From Erodium maritimum (lineage: Eukaryota > Streptophyta > Magnoliopsida > Geraniales > Geraniaceae): a DNA stretch of 64,000 nucleotides. The translations under genes were made by a program, and so were the position numbers. Positions 11,526 through 22,599 of this stretch are shown here, in pieces; the first letter of the stretch is position 1; each line of letters begins with the position of its first letter. The notes beneath the pieces were generated by a model. The model saw only the letters and a program-made list of their open reading frames with translations, made no database searches and was not told the origin of the DNA. Where the stretch lies: contig OY997594.1 in assembly GCA_963921825.1 (NCBI GenBank), positions 40,232,557 through 40,296,556 of the forward strand, written 5' to 3'.

Positions 11526-13341
11526 GGGAAAATTTCATTTTACCATCCTGTCAAACATTTAACTTCAGTTTGATACCCTGGCATAAATTTTTATCAGTTT
11601 CATACCCAAACCAAACATTTAATTTCACTTTCATATCCAACCGGGTAAAATGTCCAAAATACCCCTAACTATTACTCAAATTTTCATCTCATGTCATTGG
11701 CTCAGAATTTGAAAAGAAGTGAAATGACGATAATACCCTTCATTGTTTAGGGTGTTAAACTGAAAATTTCAATAATTTTAAAGCAAAATCAGTTTTTTTT
11801 TATAAATTCAATTTTTATTTTCAAAAAATCAGATTTTAATTTTAAAAATATATATATAAATCATTTTTTTATAAAATCATTTTTTAAAAATAATTTTTTT
11901 TTATTAAAAACAGTTTTATTCCAAAAATCATTTTTATTCATATAAAAAATTTAATTAATATTTTTTTTATTTTATTTACCCTTCTCTCTCCTCAACTTCG
12001 TCTCTCTCTCCTCCATTTTCAATCCTCCCATGGCTTCACACCAGATCTAAACAAATAGAACATCTCCGCCACTCCATATTTTCCAAACTCCATCACTATA
12101 TTTTCCAAATTTAAATTGATTTGAACGGTAATGAAACCAAATTTGTAATGATATTTATATGAGTTGTGAATAAAGCTAATTATGAAACTAAAGGCCTGAA
12201 CCCAAAATTCTGAAGCTTGAGTTTGGACTAAAGATCTTAAAACCCATAGATCTATAGAACTCATAAACCAAAAATCAACCAAACTAGATCTGTAAGCATA
12301 TACAATAACCATAGATCTGTAAAACCCATGCCTCAACAATGAACTCCTTCGGAAATAAAATTCAACAAAACATAAAACAGATCTGCCATGAGAAGCTCGT
12401 GGCAGAAGCGGGAGGAGGAGCTTCACCGCCGCCAACCAGCTCCGTCGTGACCGTCCCGTCGAACCCGAGCTCGTTTCCCCCAAACACCATAACCGACCAA
12501 GAGAAGAAGAGATCGAGGTCGCGAAAAGGGATCGAGTTCGGTGCCTGAGCCCAGGGGCTATAGTGGAAATCGTGGTCGCGAAAAGGGATCGAGTCCGGTG
12601 TCGGAGCCAAAGACTCCATCTTCGCCGGCGATCTGGTTTTATTTCACGTGAGATTAGGTTAATTGCATATTTGTCAGTGGAGAGAGAAGCTTGAACCAGA
12701 GAGTTCATCGTGTGGTGAAAATGAAAAAAAAAACTAATTTACTAATTAATAGTTTAATTCTTTGGTTAATGATTTAAGGAAAAAAATGATTAAGGATTTA
12801 AGGAAAAAAAATGTTTTTATACTATTTTTAAGATTAAAAAATGAATTTTAAAAATTAAAAAATATTTTTCATAAATAAAAACTGAATTTTTAAAAAAATG
12901 TATTTTTAAAAATAAAAAATATTTTTTATGAATAAAAAATGAATTAATAAAAATAAAAAATAAAAAATTATTTTTGATAAAAAAATTATTTTTATAAAAA
13001 AAAAACTTATTTTTATGTATTTTTAAAATTAAAATCTTATTTTTTGAAATTAAAAATTGAATTTATAATAAAAACTGATTTTATTTTAAAATTAGTGAAA
13101 TTTTCAGTTTAACACCCTAAACAATGAAGGGTATTATTGTCATTTCACTTATTTTCAAATTCTGAGCCAATGGCATGAGATGAAAATTTGAGTAATAGTT
13201 AGGGGTATTTTGGACATTTTACCCGGTTGGGTATGAAAGTGAAATTAAAAGTTTGATTTGGGTATGAAACTAATAAAAATTTGTGCCAGGGTATCAAACT
13301 GAAACTAAATGTTTGCCAGGGTGGTAAAATGAAATTTTCCC
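11526..13341. mobile_element. Pack-MULE-like non-autonomous element
   Basis: It is flanked by the perfect 9-bp duplication TAACTTCTT (11517-11525 and 13342-13350). The ends form inverted repeats of about 245 bp (11526-11770 and 13097-13341) that begin GGGAAAATTTC and match at roughly 94 percent by eye. The interior has AT-rich arms and a GC-rich centre with no transposase. Long terminal inverted repeats, a 9-bp TSD and an unrelated GC-rich insert are the hallmarks of Pack-MULEs. It differs in its ends from the host MULE, so another transposase must have moved it. Confidence 0.92.
12339..12660. other. GC-rich insert of the Pack-MULE-like element
   Basis: A GC-rich stretch between AT-rich arms, with ORFs on both strands (plus 12339-12548, minus 12362-12619) and a duplicated GTCGCGAAAAGGGATCGAGT motif (about 12518 and 12573). 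It looks like a captured host fragment, but I do not recognise a protein family and cannot choose the coding strand. Confidence 0.45.
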
Positions 13342-13409
13342 TAACTTCTTTAACCCAACGTGTCATGTCAAAATAAATTTTTGTAATCATGTAACTGCTT
13401 TTCCAAGCC

Positions 13410-13417
13410 TATATAAG
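13410..13417 (+). promoter_or_regulatory. TATA box of the acidic-protein gene
   Basis: TATATAAG lies 136 bases before the ATG at 13553 and 69 bases after the end of the Pack-MULE-like element. A TTC microsatellite, typical of plant 5' untranslated regions, occupies about 13490-13523. Confidence 0.6.
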
Positions 13418-13552
13418 AAACCAATCTAGAACTCATGCAACCCACACTGAAAATCCATTCTGCTTCCTAAAAGGTCTTGTTTGAGTTGTCTCTTCTTCTT
13501 CTTCTTCTTCTTCTTCTTCCTCTTCGTTTGCAACTCCCCCCATCTTCCATCC

Positions 13553-14119
13553 ATGGACTCACCACCACCACCATCCCCACCACCGAACTCCCCCGAGGCT
13601 TGGTTGTTTGACGAGTCCAAACCAAGCCTGTACCCCGCTCTCTCTCCCTCGTCTGCTGACACCAACATCAGCTGTAGTGACTCCGACGACGACGACAGTC
13701 GTAAAAGGAAGCGGGAAGAGTCTGACTCCGACGCCCCCGCTGACGAGACCTTCTCCGGGGCGGAGGAGGAGGGGGACCCTGACGACGACCCGGAGGTCGC
13801 CGAAAAGGAGTCGTCCGAGTCCGACGACGACCCGTGGGCGGATGTGGAGGAGGACTCCGAGGAAGAGGAAGAGGAGGAGGACTCCGAGGACGAGGACGAG
13901 GAGGACAAGGACAAGGACAAGGACAAGGACAAGGACAAGGAGGAGAACAAGAAGGAGAAGGAGGAGAAGGACCCAGCCCCAGCCCCAGCACCAGTAGCAG
14001 CAGCCCCAGCCACGCTGGAAGAAGAAGAAGATGATCCTTATGACGCCCTGTTTGTTCCTGCAAACCCGGCCGGCGACCCTAGTGAAAGTGTCGGCTCCAA
14101 CTGGCCTTCGTGGGACTAA
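13553..14119 (+). CDS. Small highly acidic protein, unknown function, MULE cargo
   Basis: An intact ORF of 188 codons. I chose the ATG at 13553, which starts MDSPPPPSPPP, over the one at 13481, because the latter adds only a poly-Phe run translated from the TTC microsatellite. It has a proline-rich start, a short basic RKRKREE patch that could target the nucleus, long Asp/Glu runs, a (KD)n repeat, a (PA)n repeat and a C-terminal NWPSWD. Third codon positions are mostly G or C, unlike its AT-rich neighbours, which hints at capture from a host gene. No family is recognised. The extreme acidity resembles histone-binding or activation domains, but that is only a resemblance. Confidence 0.65.
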   Translation: MDSPPPPSPPPNSPEAWLFDESKPSLYPALSPSSADTNISCSDSDDDDSRKRKREESDSDAPADETFSGAEEEGDPDDDPEVAEKESSESDDDPWADVEEDSEEEEEEEDSEDEDEEDKDKDKDKDKDKEENKKEKEEKDPAPAPAPVAAAPATLEEEEDDPYDALFVPANPAGDPSESVGSNWPSWD

Positions 14120-14148
14120 CTAACTTCTTCTATAAGAAGTTAGTTAGT
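14115..14148 (+). terminator. Perfect 15-bp hairpin over the stop codon
   Basis: Arms 14115-14129 and 14134-14148 are perfectly complementary with the four-base loop CTAT. The stop codon TAA of the acidic ORF (14117-14119) lies in the left arm. Whether it acts in mRNA 3' processing or stability, or is a relic of an inverted duplication, cannot be told. Confidence 0.55.
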
Positions 14149-14725
14149 TAGTTTATGTTTTATATATATGCCAGTTTGCAGGGCCAGAGCTTCCTTTTGG
14201 GAAGCAACAGATATTCCACGTTTGTTGCTTTTGTTATGTTTCAGTGTGACTTTTGGGAAGTTTGACTTATAATTACTTAATGGTTGTTTTTGTTATCTAG
14301 GATTGGGTTCACTTTTTTGTATGTCCAAATATATATATATGAATATCAATTCTAGTTTATGCCTTATTGTTTTGTTATGTATGCTTTCCAGTTCAGTGTT
14401 TAGTACATGTTAGTATCTGGAAAATGTATGCCAATTTGAACTGCCAATCTGGTTCTTTTCAGTTTCAGTAATTCTAATCCAGTCCGGAAACCATTTTCCA
14501 ATCTGAACTGTCAGTCTAACATACAATTGTAGCTACTTATCCACAAACAACATACAATTGTAGCTACTTATCCAAATACAATTGTAGCTACTTATCCAGA
14601 TACATTCGTACATTCATACAACAACAACATTCTAATCCAGTCCGGAAACCATTTTCTAATCCACAAACAACAACATACAATTGTAGCTACTTATCCAAAT
14701 ACATTCGTACATTCATACTACTAAC
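14149..14725. other. Noncoding spacer with short repeats
   Basis: No gene is seen. ACAATTGTAGCTACTTATCC recurs near 14524, 14552, 14578 and 14679, and a 24-base block beginning TCTAATCCAGTCCGG occurs twice (near 14472 and 14630). It separates the convergent acidic and GRF genes. Confidence 0.6.
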
Positions 14726-15477
14726 CTACTTATCCAAAAATTGATAAAAAAATCCTACAACAACTAACATGATCACTGTTTTGGCTTTGTCTCTTTGAGC
14801 ATCCAAATCCAATTGTAGCTTCAGAATCCTTTCCTCATCATGTTTTTTTTGTTCAAACACAATAGAAAGCTCAGCTTCCATCCTTGCAATTGTATCTTCA
14901 CAAACTTTCATTTTCTCAAGCAATTGCAATTCCCCATCTTCTATCCTTGCAACTCTATCTTCTAAAACGCCAATTGGGTAAATTGGCCCTGTATCGTCTA
15001 ATATTTTGTTGAATTGCTCTGACTTCCCAGCTGACTTTGTCCCACATTCGAATTTGGGTCCATCAATCCAGCGAAAAAATTCGCATTTCCCTTTGGTTCC
15101 TTCATTCTACCAAAAAAACAAAACAAACCCTAATTTCAGCATAAATTTCAATTCCCACATCAATCAAAAAGGAAACCTTAATTTCAGCACCAATTCCTAA
15201 ATTAGGAATACCTAATCTCAGCAGGACTTACCAAATCAACAACAAACTATAATTTCAGCAGGATTTCCCAAATCAAATCACCCTAATTTCAGCTGGAATT
15301 TCCAAATCTAAAAAGAAAAACCCTAAGCCTTTGACTTACCATGAAATTACCACACCCAACGAACCTTCTTCTTGGATTCATCTTCGTGGTTGAGGTTCGT
15401 ACAGGAGTTTCAACTCCACAGTGGCAAAGGCCCTTCTTCTTCGCGTTCGACTTCTTCATGAAGAACACAATTTTCAC
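14726..15477 (-). CDS. GRF-type zinc-finger protein with coiled coil and membrane tail
   Basis: Two exons on the minus strand (15477-15340 and 15106-14726) join in frame at a GTAAGT donor and a TTTTTTTGGTAG acceptor, giving 172 residues. Exon 1 encodes the first half of a GRF zinc finger: CHCG, then RTSTT and NPRRRFVGC. Exon 2 supplies the rest, KCEFFRWIDGPKF. A coiled coil with heptad-like ARMEAELSIVFEQKK follows, then a hydrophobic C-terminal segment (VIMLVVVGFFY). GRF fingers bind single-stranded DNA in several repair proteins, and short GRF plus coiled-coil plus tail proteins are common in plant repeats. Its place beside a transposase suggests MULE cargo. No stop codon interrupts it. Confidence 0.75.
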
Positions 15478-17104
15478 GTTCGCGCCTTAATGTTCAAATA
15501 AAATCTGTTTGAAAACGTGTGGATTGGGTTGAAATATATTATCGTTAACAAAGTAACGGATTCTGTCAAAAAACTAACTAACGGCTGGGTGTAAAACTAA
15601 AAATAACGGCTGTTTGCTTTACTATTAAGTTTACAAACCATTTTAATGTGTTTAGTTTAATAAACCATTTTAATAGTCACCCATTTTCTCTTATTTTAAT
15701 ATTTTTTTTTAACAAACCATTTTAATTCATTTGTTTTGTTGCTTTTATATATTTTGGAAGTGTTCTTGAACTTCCACAGTTCGATAATTTTTTTTGAACT
15801 GTTTTTTTATATTATTTTTTTGGAGGATGGAAGTCGTATTTTTTATTTTAAGTTTTTTTTAGAAACCATTTTAATGTGTTTTTTTTGGTCTTTCAAATAT
15901 TTTGGAAGGATATCCAAACTTTAATAGAATTGGTAAAAAAACAAATATTGTATGCAACAAATGATTGAACACAATTTCTAGTGTTCTTTACCTTGTACTC
16001 GTGTTTCTGGGAAGCAACAATTATGTTCTCATTTTGTCTACAATCTGCTGCTCTAGAAAATAATTTCTAGATCTAGAAGAACTTTTATAGATTTTCACTT
16101 AATTTTGCAGTTTGTATGTCTGGTCTAGAAGTTATTGTCCAGGTTCTCATGAAAGTCTGAAATTGTTATTAGCGTTCTAGACTCCATTCTAGAAACAATA
16201 TTCCAATTTGGATTGTTAGTCTGGTTATTGTCTTGAGTATCTGGAACACCAGACAGCAAATTCAGCATTTCCCCGGAAATTAACTATTCTAAAGAAATAT
16301 AAGCAACAAATGGAATAGAATATAAGAGAATCTAGAACATGCAAACTTAACAATGACAACGTGGTCCTGAACTTCCACAGTCCGATAATTTTTCTTGAAG
16401 TGCTTTTGTATATTATTTTTTTGGAGGATGGAAGTCGTATTTTAGATTTTAATTTTGTTTAGAAACCATTTTAATGTGTTTGTTTTGGTCTTTTAAATAT
16501 TTTGGAAGGATATCCAAACTTTAATAGAATTGGTAAAAAAACAAATATTCTATGCAACAAATGAATGAACACAATTTCTAGTGTTCTGTACCTTGTACTC
16601 GTGTTTCTGGGAAGCAACAATTATGTTCTCATTTTGTCTACAATCTGCTGCTCTAGAAAATATTTTCTAGATCTAGAAGAACTTTTATAGATTTTCACTT
16701 AATTTTGCAGTTTGTATGTCTGTTCTAGTAGTTACTGTCCAGGTTCTCATGAAAGTCTGAAATTGTTATTAGCGTTCTAGACTCCATTCTAGAAACAATA
16801 TTCCAATTTGGACTGCCAGTCTAGACACATTATTCCGATTTGGACTGCTAGTCTGGTTACTGTCTTGAGTATCTGGAACACCAGACAACAAATTCAGCAT
16901 TTCCCCGGAAATAAACTATTCAAAAGACATATAAGCAACAAATGGAATAGAATACAAAAAATACAATAACAATCAATTGTTCATATAACAAGCACAAATT
17001 GTTCATAAAATACATAATACATCCCAATTCCAAGTTTCTCAACAAGCACAAATTGTTCATAAACTGGTTACCATCCCAATCCAATTACATAAAAACTGGC
17101 CTTA
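15478..17104. other. Noncoding spacer with a tandem duplication
   Basis: AT-rich region between the GRF gene promoter side and the 3' end of the transposase gene. It holds a duplication with a 600-bp period (15768-16950) and repeated CTAGAA motifs. No credible coding region is seen. Confidence 0.65.
15768..16950. repeat. 600-bp tandem duplication inside the MULE
   Basis: GAACTTCCACAG at 15768 and 16369, ACAATTTCTAGTGTTCT at 15971 and 16571, and GCGTTCTAGACTCC at about 16172 and 16772 share a 600-base offset. The second unit has an extra block of about 45 bases near 16815. Confidence 0.88.
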
Positions 17105-19717
17105 TTACATAATAGTTGCCATTTCACATGTTGTCCTTGTATGACCAATTTCACCACATAATCCACATTTTCTTATTCTTTGAGGCCGACGTGGCTCACC
17201 GGCGGATGGGAGTCTCTTGACTTGTGGTCTACCGCGCTTTAGTGGTAGTTTTGGAGGGATAACCTTTATAGCTGGTTCGGAGCTAAGAGAAACCCAATCT
17301 CGTTCCGCTGGTACGGGATAAAGGGTTTCAAAATAAGTCATTCTCCATAAATTCAGTGAGTAATAGTCGGAGCAGTACTGATAACAATCAAGGTTCTTCA
17401 AATTGGCAGCTGCTATTGCATGTACACAAGGCAATTTATCCAAGTCGAACACACGACATTCACACCGCTTCTCAAGTAAATTAACTATGGTCACATGTTT
17501 GTTACCAACAACCTGAAACTCTGACGCGTTGAGCTGTTTCACTTTCAAGGTGGCAGTAACTCGTGTCCTTACCCGAAGGACTTTCTCTGCATATTGAGTC
17601 ATCTGTGTACCTGGAGGTATACATGCAATGTGATGGCGACGTCTATTGAACCACTCTGAAACTTTCTCCTGCATAACATCAAGCAATGCAATGACAGACC
17701 ACTCTCTTGCCTCTTTCAATGCTGCGTTTATCGACTCCACTCCATTTGTTGTCATGATATTGTACCGAGCACCTCTGAAGTGTGCTCTAGCCCATTGATG
17801 TACCGCAATATTTGTTTCTTCAAGATACTGGATGGCTGATGGGTAGGATTCAGTCATAATTTCGTACAATCTGTTGAACTCAGATACCCGGTACGCTTCA
17901 GCGCATTTTTTGAAAGCATTTAGAAGCCCTTCTCCAGCACCAACCTTTTTTTTGGAATGAAGTCGTACATTTCGTCCGAGATGCCACCTACAGTGTCCAT
18001 GATCTGCTTTGCGGTAGATCTTCAACCTCCCATTGATGATACTCTGATTCCTATCAGAAAGAATTACCAAATCATCTTCATCTGGTATAATTTCCTATAA
18101 CTTCTCAAAAAACCATGTCCATGACGCATCATTCTCTAAGTCTACAATTCCCCAAGCAATAGGATATTGATGATGATGACCATCTTGTGCGGTTGCAATA
18201 AGCATTACTCCTTTGAACCGTGTCTTCAAGAAGGTTCCATCAACCGCAACGACTTTTCTCATTGTCTTCCATCCTCGAATACATGCAACATATGCTATAA
18301 ATACATATTTGAACCTGCTTTCTTCATCCACCTTTAGATGAGTGATTGTTCCTGGATTCTTCTGTACAACCATCTCCAAATAAGCCGGAAGGAGTGCATA
18401 ACTTTTCTCGGGATCCCCTCTAAGATAAAAGTTGGCAAGTCGTCTAACCTTCCAAGCTTGCCAGTATGGTATCTCGGTGCTTGACTCAGTGTCATTTTTC
18501 AGAAATATTTGAATAAGTCTTGGACACGGTGTCGTCCTTTGACCCGCACATTTTTGCCTCACGTATTCAGCAACATATTTAGTAGTTGCTTGCCGGCGGT
18601 GGAGCTTCGTTGCATTGGCAGAGCAATGGTGAGTATTGTAATATGTTCTGACGGAGAACTGCCTTGTAGTTCCAATTTTGGCTGTCCGCATTCTCCATCC
18701 ACAAGGTTGGTTAGCACATTTTGCCACAAACACCGTCTTGTTAGATTTTTCAGCACGAAAATCGAACCCGTCCTTCACAGCAATATGTGACAAAAACGTC
18801 TAAAACTCTTCTTTCGTCTCAAATGTATCACCAACTGCTAAACCTGACCCATCTTGGAAACCGATCGAGTTTACTTCGGCATCAAGCACTTTCGTCGGAT
18901 AAAAGTGGTCTGCAGGATCAAAACTTGATCTGGATTGTTCTTGTTCTGGATACTCTCGTTCGTTTTCCATATCTTCCAATCCCACATCCTCATCCACTGC
19001 CACTTCTTCCTCATCAACTTCCACACCCGCTTCCACCTCTTCCATATCATCATCATCATTAGAACTAAATTGTTCAAGAATCTCTTCTACGCCGCCTTGC
19101 GTATCAGAAATATAATCATCATCAACATAATCATCATCAACACTTAACTGTGCTGGAGTAGGATTTGACCCCGCTAGAGTCGCTACTGCTTCTACATCAG
19201 TTCTACCCCTACTACCAGCTCGACGTGGGAGATGAACGCGCTGCCCACCGTTGTTAACACTCATAAAATCAATGGAATCCCCCGTATTTATTGGACTACA
19301 CATGTCCCGACCAAAGTACTCATCACGTACAACGGGGGCAGCAGGAGGATTCATTTCCATTTCCCTACCACCGGTATGTTTGTTAATGACCTCCACACGC
19401 AGTATGTTGTTTCGGGTCCCAATTCCATATTCCACAACAAAACCAAGAACAGTTTCATCATCTTCTAAAATAACTGGATCCATTCCTCCAACATCGTCAG
19501 GCAGGTCCGGTACTAAGTAGCTCACTTTCAATTCCTTTTCATTTTTGTCCACTCCGGTCTTCTCATACAATTTATCCCATAACCTCTTCTTCAATGATGT
19601 ATCTTCATCATCAAGAAGGATATTCATAGACTTTGAATTGCAAGGTATCCAACTATACTTCCCGTTCTCGTTCAAATATTGTCCACCATAAGAAGCATAT
19701 ACTAGCACTCGAACCAT
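17105..19717 (-). pseudogene. mudrA-like: MURA-type MULE transposase with two nonsense codons
   Basis: One frame runs from ATG 19717 (MVRVLVYASYGGQYL; an intron acceptor TTGTAG lies just before it) to the stop at 17105, about 870 codons. It is broken only by TAG at 18800-18802 and at 18095-18097. Order: an N-terminal MULE domain, a long acidic linker, a zinc-binding region with CANQPCGWRM and THHC, then the catalytic core with first Asp in VAVDGTFLK, second Asp in ILSDRN, the CRWHLGRN block and probable Glu in TNGVESINAAL. A SWIM finger (CECRVFDLDKLPCVHAIAA) and a CCHC knuckle (CGLCGEIGHTRTTC) close it. It would cut and rejoin MULE ends. Confidence 0.94.
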
Positions 19718-20589
19718 TCCTACAACAATTAGGAACATATAAATATAAAGCTACAATTTACCATAACAGACATCTACAAATATTTACATATCGATTTTAA
19801 AACAATTTCAAACAAAAAGGCCTTTGTACGTAAAGGACTTGTAAAACTATTTTCAAACAAAAGCCAAAAGGGGTAAAGGCATAAATATACATGAGTTAAT
19901 AACAGATTGATAATACATTCTGATACGGTAAAAGACCGGATGGACACCCGTTCTAGTTTACATGAAACCAGAATGCCAAACCGATCTGGTAACAGCTCAT
20001 ACCAGAACGTGTCGATCTGAACTATTACCATCGGCATAGTACGAACTCAAACCATATAATCACGAAATTGAGGTCCGAATGAATCAATACTAGCTCGAAA
20101 TATGTTTCAAAACCATTCCATGATAACATTAACTACGTTTAAACATACATATTGCTCAAAATCTACAAATTAGGTCTTTCCAATTACTTACCTCGAGCTA
20201 GGGTTTTTCTGGGCAGCCTTCAATGACAGTGGAACAATCAATTGAGCAGCTCGCACGCCAAATTGAAGACGAAACAATGGGTAGGAGGACAAACAATGCA
20301 CAGGACAGCATCAATTGAAGAAGAAAAACGAGGATGAAGGAGAAGCGAACGAGAATGGGGAAAAACTCGATTTCCCCCAATTCAGCTGGATTTGGCGCGA
20401 ATTGGCTAACGACTGCTGACGTGGATTTGGCGCCAACAGGGCAAACGAAAGCTGACGTGGAACAAAATTGAGTATAGAGTTGGGTGCTGACATGGATCAT
20501 CCATGAGGGTAATGTTGGTAGTTGGAAAGAGTCATTAATGAGGAGGCTAGGTAGGTGAGAGCATTGAATGTGGAGGCCATTTTAATTAT
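19718..20589. other. Transposase 5' region and right subterminal region of the MULE
   Basis: AT-rich, without coding sequence of note. It should hold the transposase promoter and a 5' untranslated intron, since the ATG directly follows an acceptor-like TTGTAG. Near the end is a duplicated TTGGCGC motif (20393 and 20427). Confidence 0.5.
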
Positions 20590-20625
20590 ACTTTCCTTCT
20601 AAAAGGCCATTTGGGTAATAAGGCC
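20590..20625 (-). repeat. Right terminal inverted repeat of the MULE
   Basis: Read on the minus strand it starts GGCCTTATTACCCAAATGGCC and matches 3554-3589 at about 28 of 36 bases. TTCAAGATG (20626-20634) follows. Confidence 0.88.
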
Positions 20626-20634
20626 TTCAAGATG

Positions 20635-21240
20635 TTGTGTAATTGAGGTATTTTGTGTGTACCTTGTGGGTATGACTCTGTGTACAGATTATTATATAAA
20701 TGTCCCTCTTAAGCGGATGGTTAGAAGAAATACAAACGGGTCATGCCGAATTCTCGGTAGAAACTGAAATGGTTGCACTATCACAGGCTGACTTAGGGGC
20801 GCCACTGTAGTCGAGCGTGATGGTTGGATGTTAAGTTGTTACAACGAAATTCAGGGACGCTTGGATCGGGTTGTAATGACGCGAGATCGACATGAAAGTT
20901 TGAATAAAAGTTAAGGAATTGAGGACATGAGGAAAGGAAAGAAATGCTAAGTTTGATGAGATTGATCTTGTTATGATGGTAGACCCACGGATAGGAAGGA
21001 TACCCGATTGAGGGGTATGCCTGTGGCCTTGTGCCTTGTGTGAATTACTTGAGATTATTCCTCCTGTGGTAGTTGATTGAGTGATTTGATTGAACCCTCC
21101 TGTGGTAGTTGATTGATTGATTTGATTGAACCGCTGATTGTTGTTGTGAGACGAACGAGAACGTCATGATATGATGAATCGGACCGGTTGTGTTCAACTG
21201 AGATATGAACCTATATGTTATAAACACAGCGAGTATACGA
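20635..21240 (+). other. Leader of the Tekay-like element (right part)
   Basis: The gypsy internal region continues here after the MULE. I see no coding sequence. Two copies of a CCTCCTGTGGTAGTTGATTGA-like unit lie near 21060 and 21098. Confidence 0.55.
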
Positions 21241-21960
21241 GATGTCACATGTTTATATCCCGAGGGGTACCAGGAGCCGCTCAGGTGCGAGGCAGAGCCA
21301 GACACCAGCTGTTGGTATGGCAGGGGCAGCGAGCGCCCCCGGGTGCTGCTTCCACAGAGCACCCGAGTTTTGAGGATAGACCGGTGGGGTCACCACCTAG
21401 AGTTCCTCCAGTCGTAGAGACGACTCAAGCGGCCCCTATTGATGAGGTGGTTCGCGTAGTGTTAGCAGCGCTTAGCATGAGACTGCAACACCGGCACAAG
21501 AGTCTGTGCCTACTACCGACGCAGTCACTACCGGGATGCGAGACCAGGTGGACAGTTACACGAACCGGGCACTCAGGGATTTCATAAGCTGAGTACACCA
21601 ATCTATTCCAGGAATTCAGATCCGAGGACTATTCTGTACTAGTGGAACAAACACTAGCATTAGAGAGACATTTTGGGATACCGCCAAGGCCCGGAAGACC
21701 AGGCCGAGGCCGAGTAGCTTCCTGAGGCCATCAGAGAGTCGCGATCCTAGGAAGCAGAGAACCTCAGGATTGTTTCAGCCACAGACCCAGTTCGGTGAGA
21801 CACGACGGGTTGGAGCAGTAACGTTTGTTGACCCTACCCCAGTGGCATAGTTTTGTCCTTCGTGCAGACCGTTGGAACATCTGGGCTGAGACCTCCGGTT
21901 GAGTTATGGATCTACGAGAGCCGATAAGAGAACATGCTGCCATGGCAGCAAATTCTTCCA
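21241..21960 (+). pseudogene. Decayed gag-like region of the Tekay-like element
   Basis: In the position expected for gag, a weak reading frame starts near 21249 (FISRGVPGAAQVRGRARHQ) and continues with a Pro- and Gly-rich peptide typical of chromovirus gag N-termini, then loses frame after about 21587. The assignment rests mainly on position and composition. Confidence 0.35.
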
Positions 21961-22599
21961 CCCCCATCGAGAGGAGGACCTCTTATGCGGCAGGGCCGAG
22001 CGTACATGATTACCGGGCCCCTAGTTGAGGACTTGATACCGATCTTGAGATCACGTAGATTACTTGTTACCATTTACATTTTGCATTTCGTGTCAGCTGA
22101 CACTTGAGCATTACACTAGGTTGTATTGGTTCGTGATTACTTATTGTTCAAACGAGCTTAAAATTGTTCAGCCCACCGGTACTTTAAACACACCGACTAG
22201 AGGTATGGTAGTACCGACTAGTGTCAGTGGGAGTTGAAAGTGGAGTAACATACTTGGCCATACTGAAGGTTCTTTTCATTCTCCAATAGTGCGGATCGAA
22301 TTTTAAGAAACGATTGTTGAAACAGCAAGCGTTCATCGAGTGCTACCAGCAGCGAACGCCGAGCAGTGAAAGGCTGTAGCTTTGACCAGTAAACGGTCCG
22401 ACCGGTCACAGGAGATGACCGAGCTATGATAAGATCAGAGTAGCGCAGCGGAAGCGTGGTGGGCCCATACCCACATGAGTTATAATCGACATCTCCATTT
22501 ACCCCTACAAAAAGACTTAAGTTTTAAGGTTCGAACCGTCGAAACATTTTGTTTCAAAATCCCGTTTAACGAGCGAAAAGTCGCACAAGTGTGTGCCGT

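Larger units (their letters stand above)
3554..20625. mobile_element. 17-kb MULE carrying transposase, Ulp1-like, GRF and acidic genes
   Basis: Both sides carry the perfect 9-bp duplication TTCAAGATG (3545-3553 and 20626-20634). Just inside, the ends are inverted: GGCCAATTTACCCGAATGG on the left, and the right end read in reverse begins GGCCTTATTACCCAAATGG. Over 36 bases about 28 match. A 9-bp TSD with a MURA transposase inside defines a Mutator-like element. Cargo with DUF1985 and Ulp1-like peptidase is known from the plant MULEs called Kaonashi and from the melon CUMULE, so this belongs to that general group. Without the nested LTR A and Pack-MULE it is about 12 kb. Confidence 0.95.

Noticed and set aside
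13426..14063. Minus-strand Ser-rich and Pro/Cys-rich ORFs opposite the acidic gene
   Set aside because: They are shadows of repeated GAC, GAG and AAG codons. The plus strand has a TATA box, a good ATG context and a C-terminal non-repetitive end.
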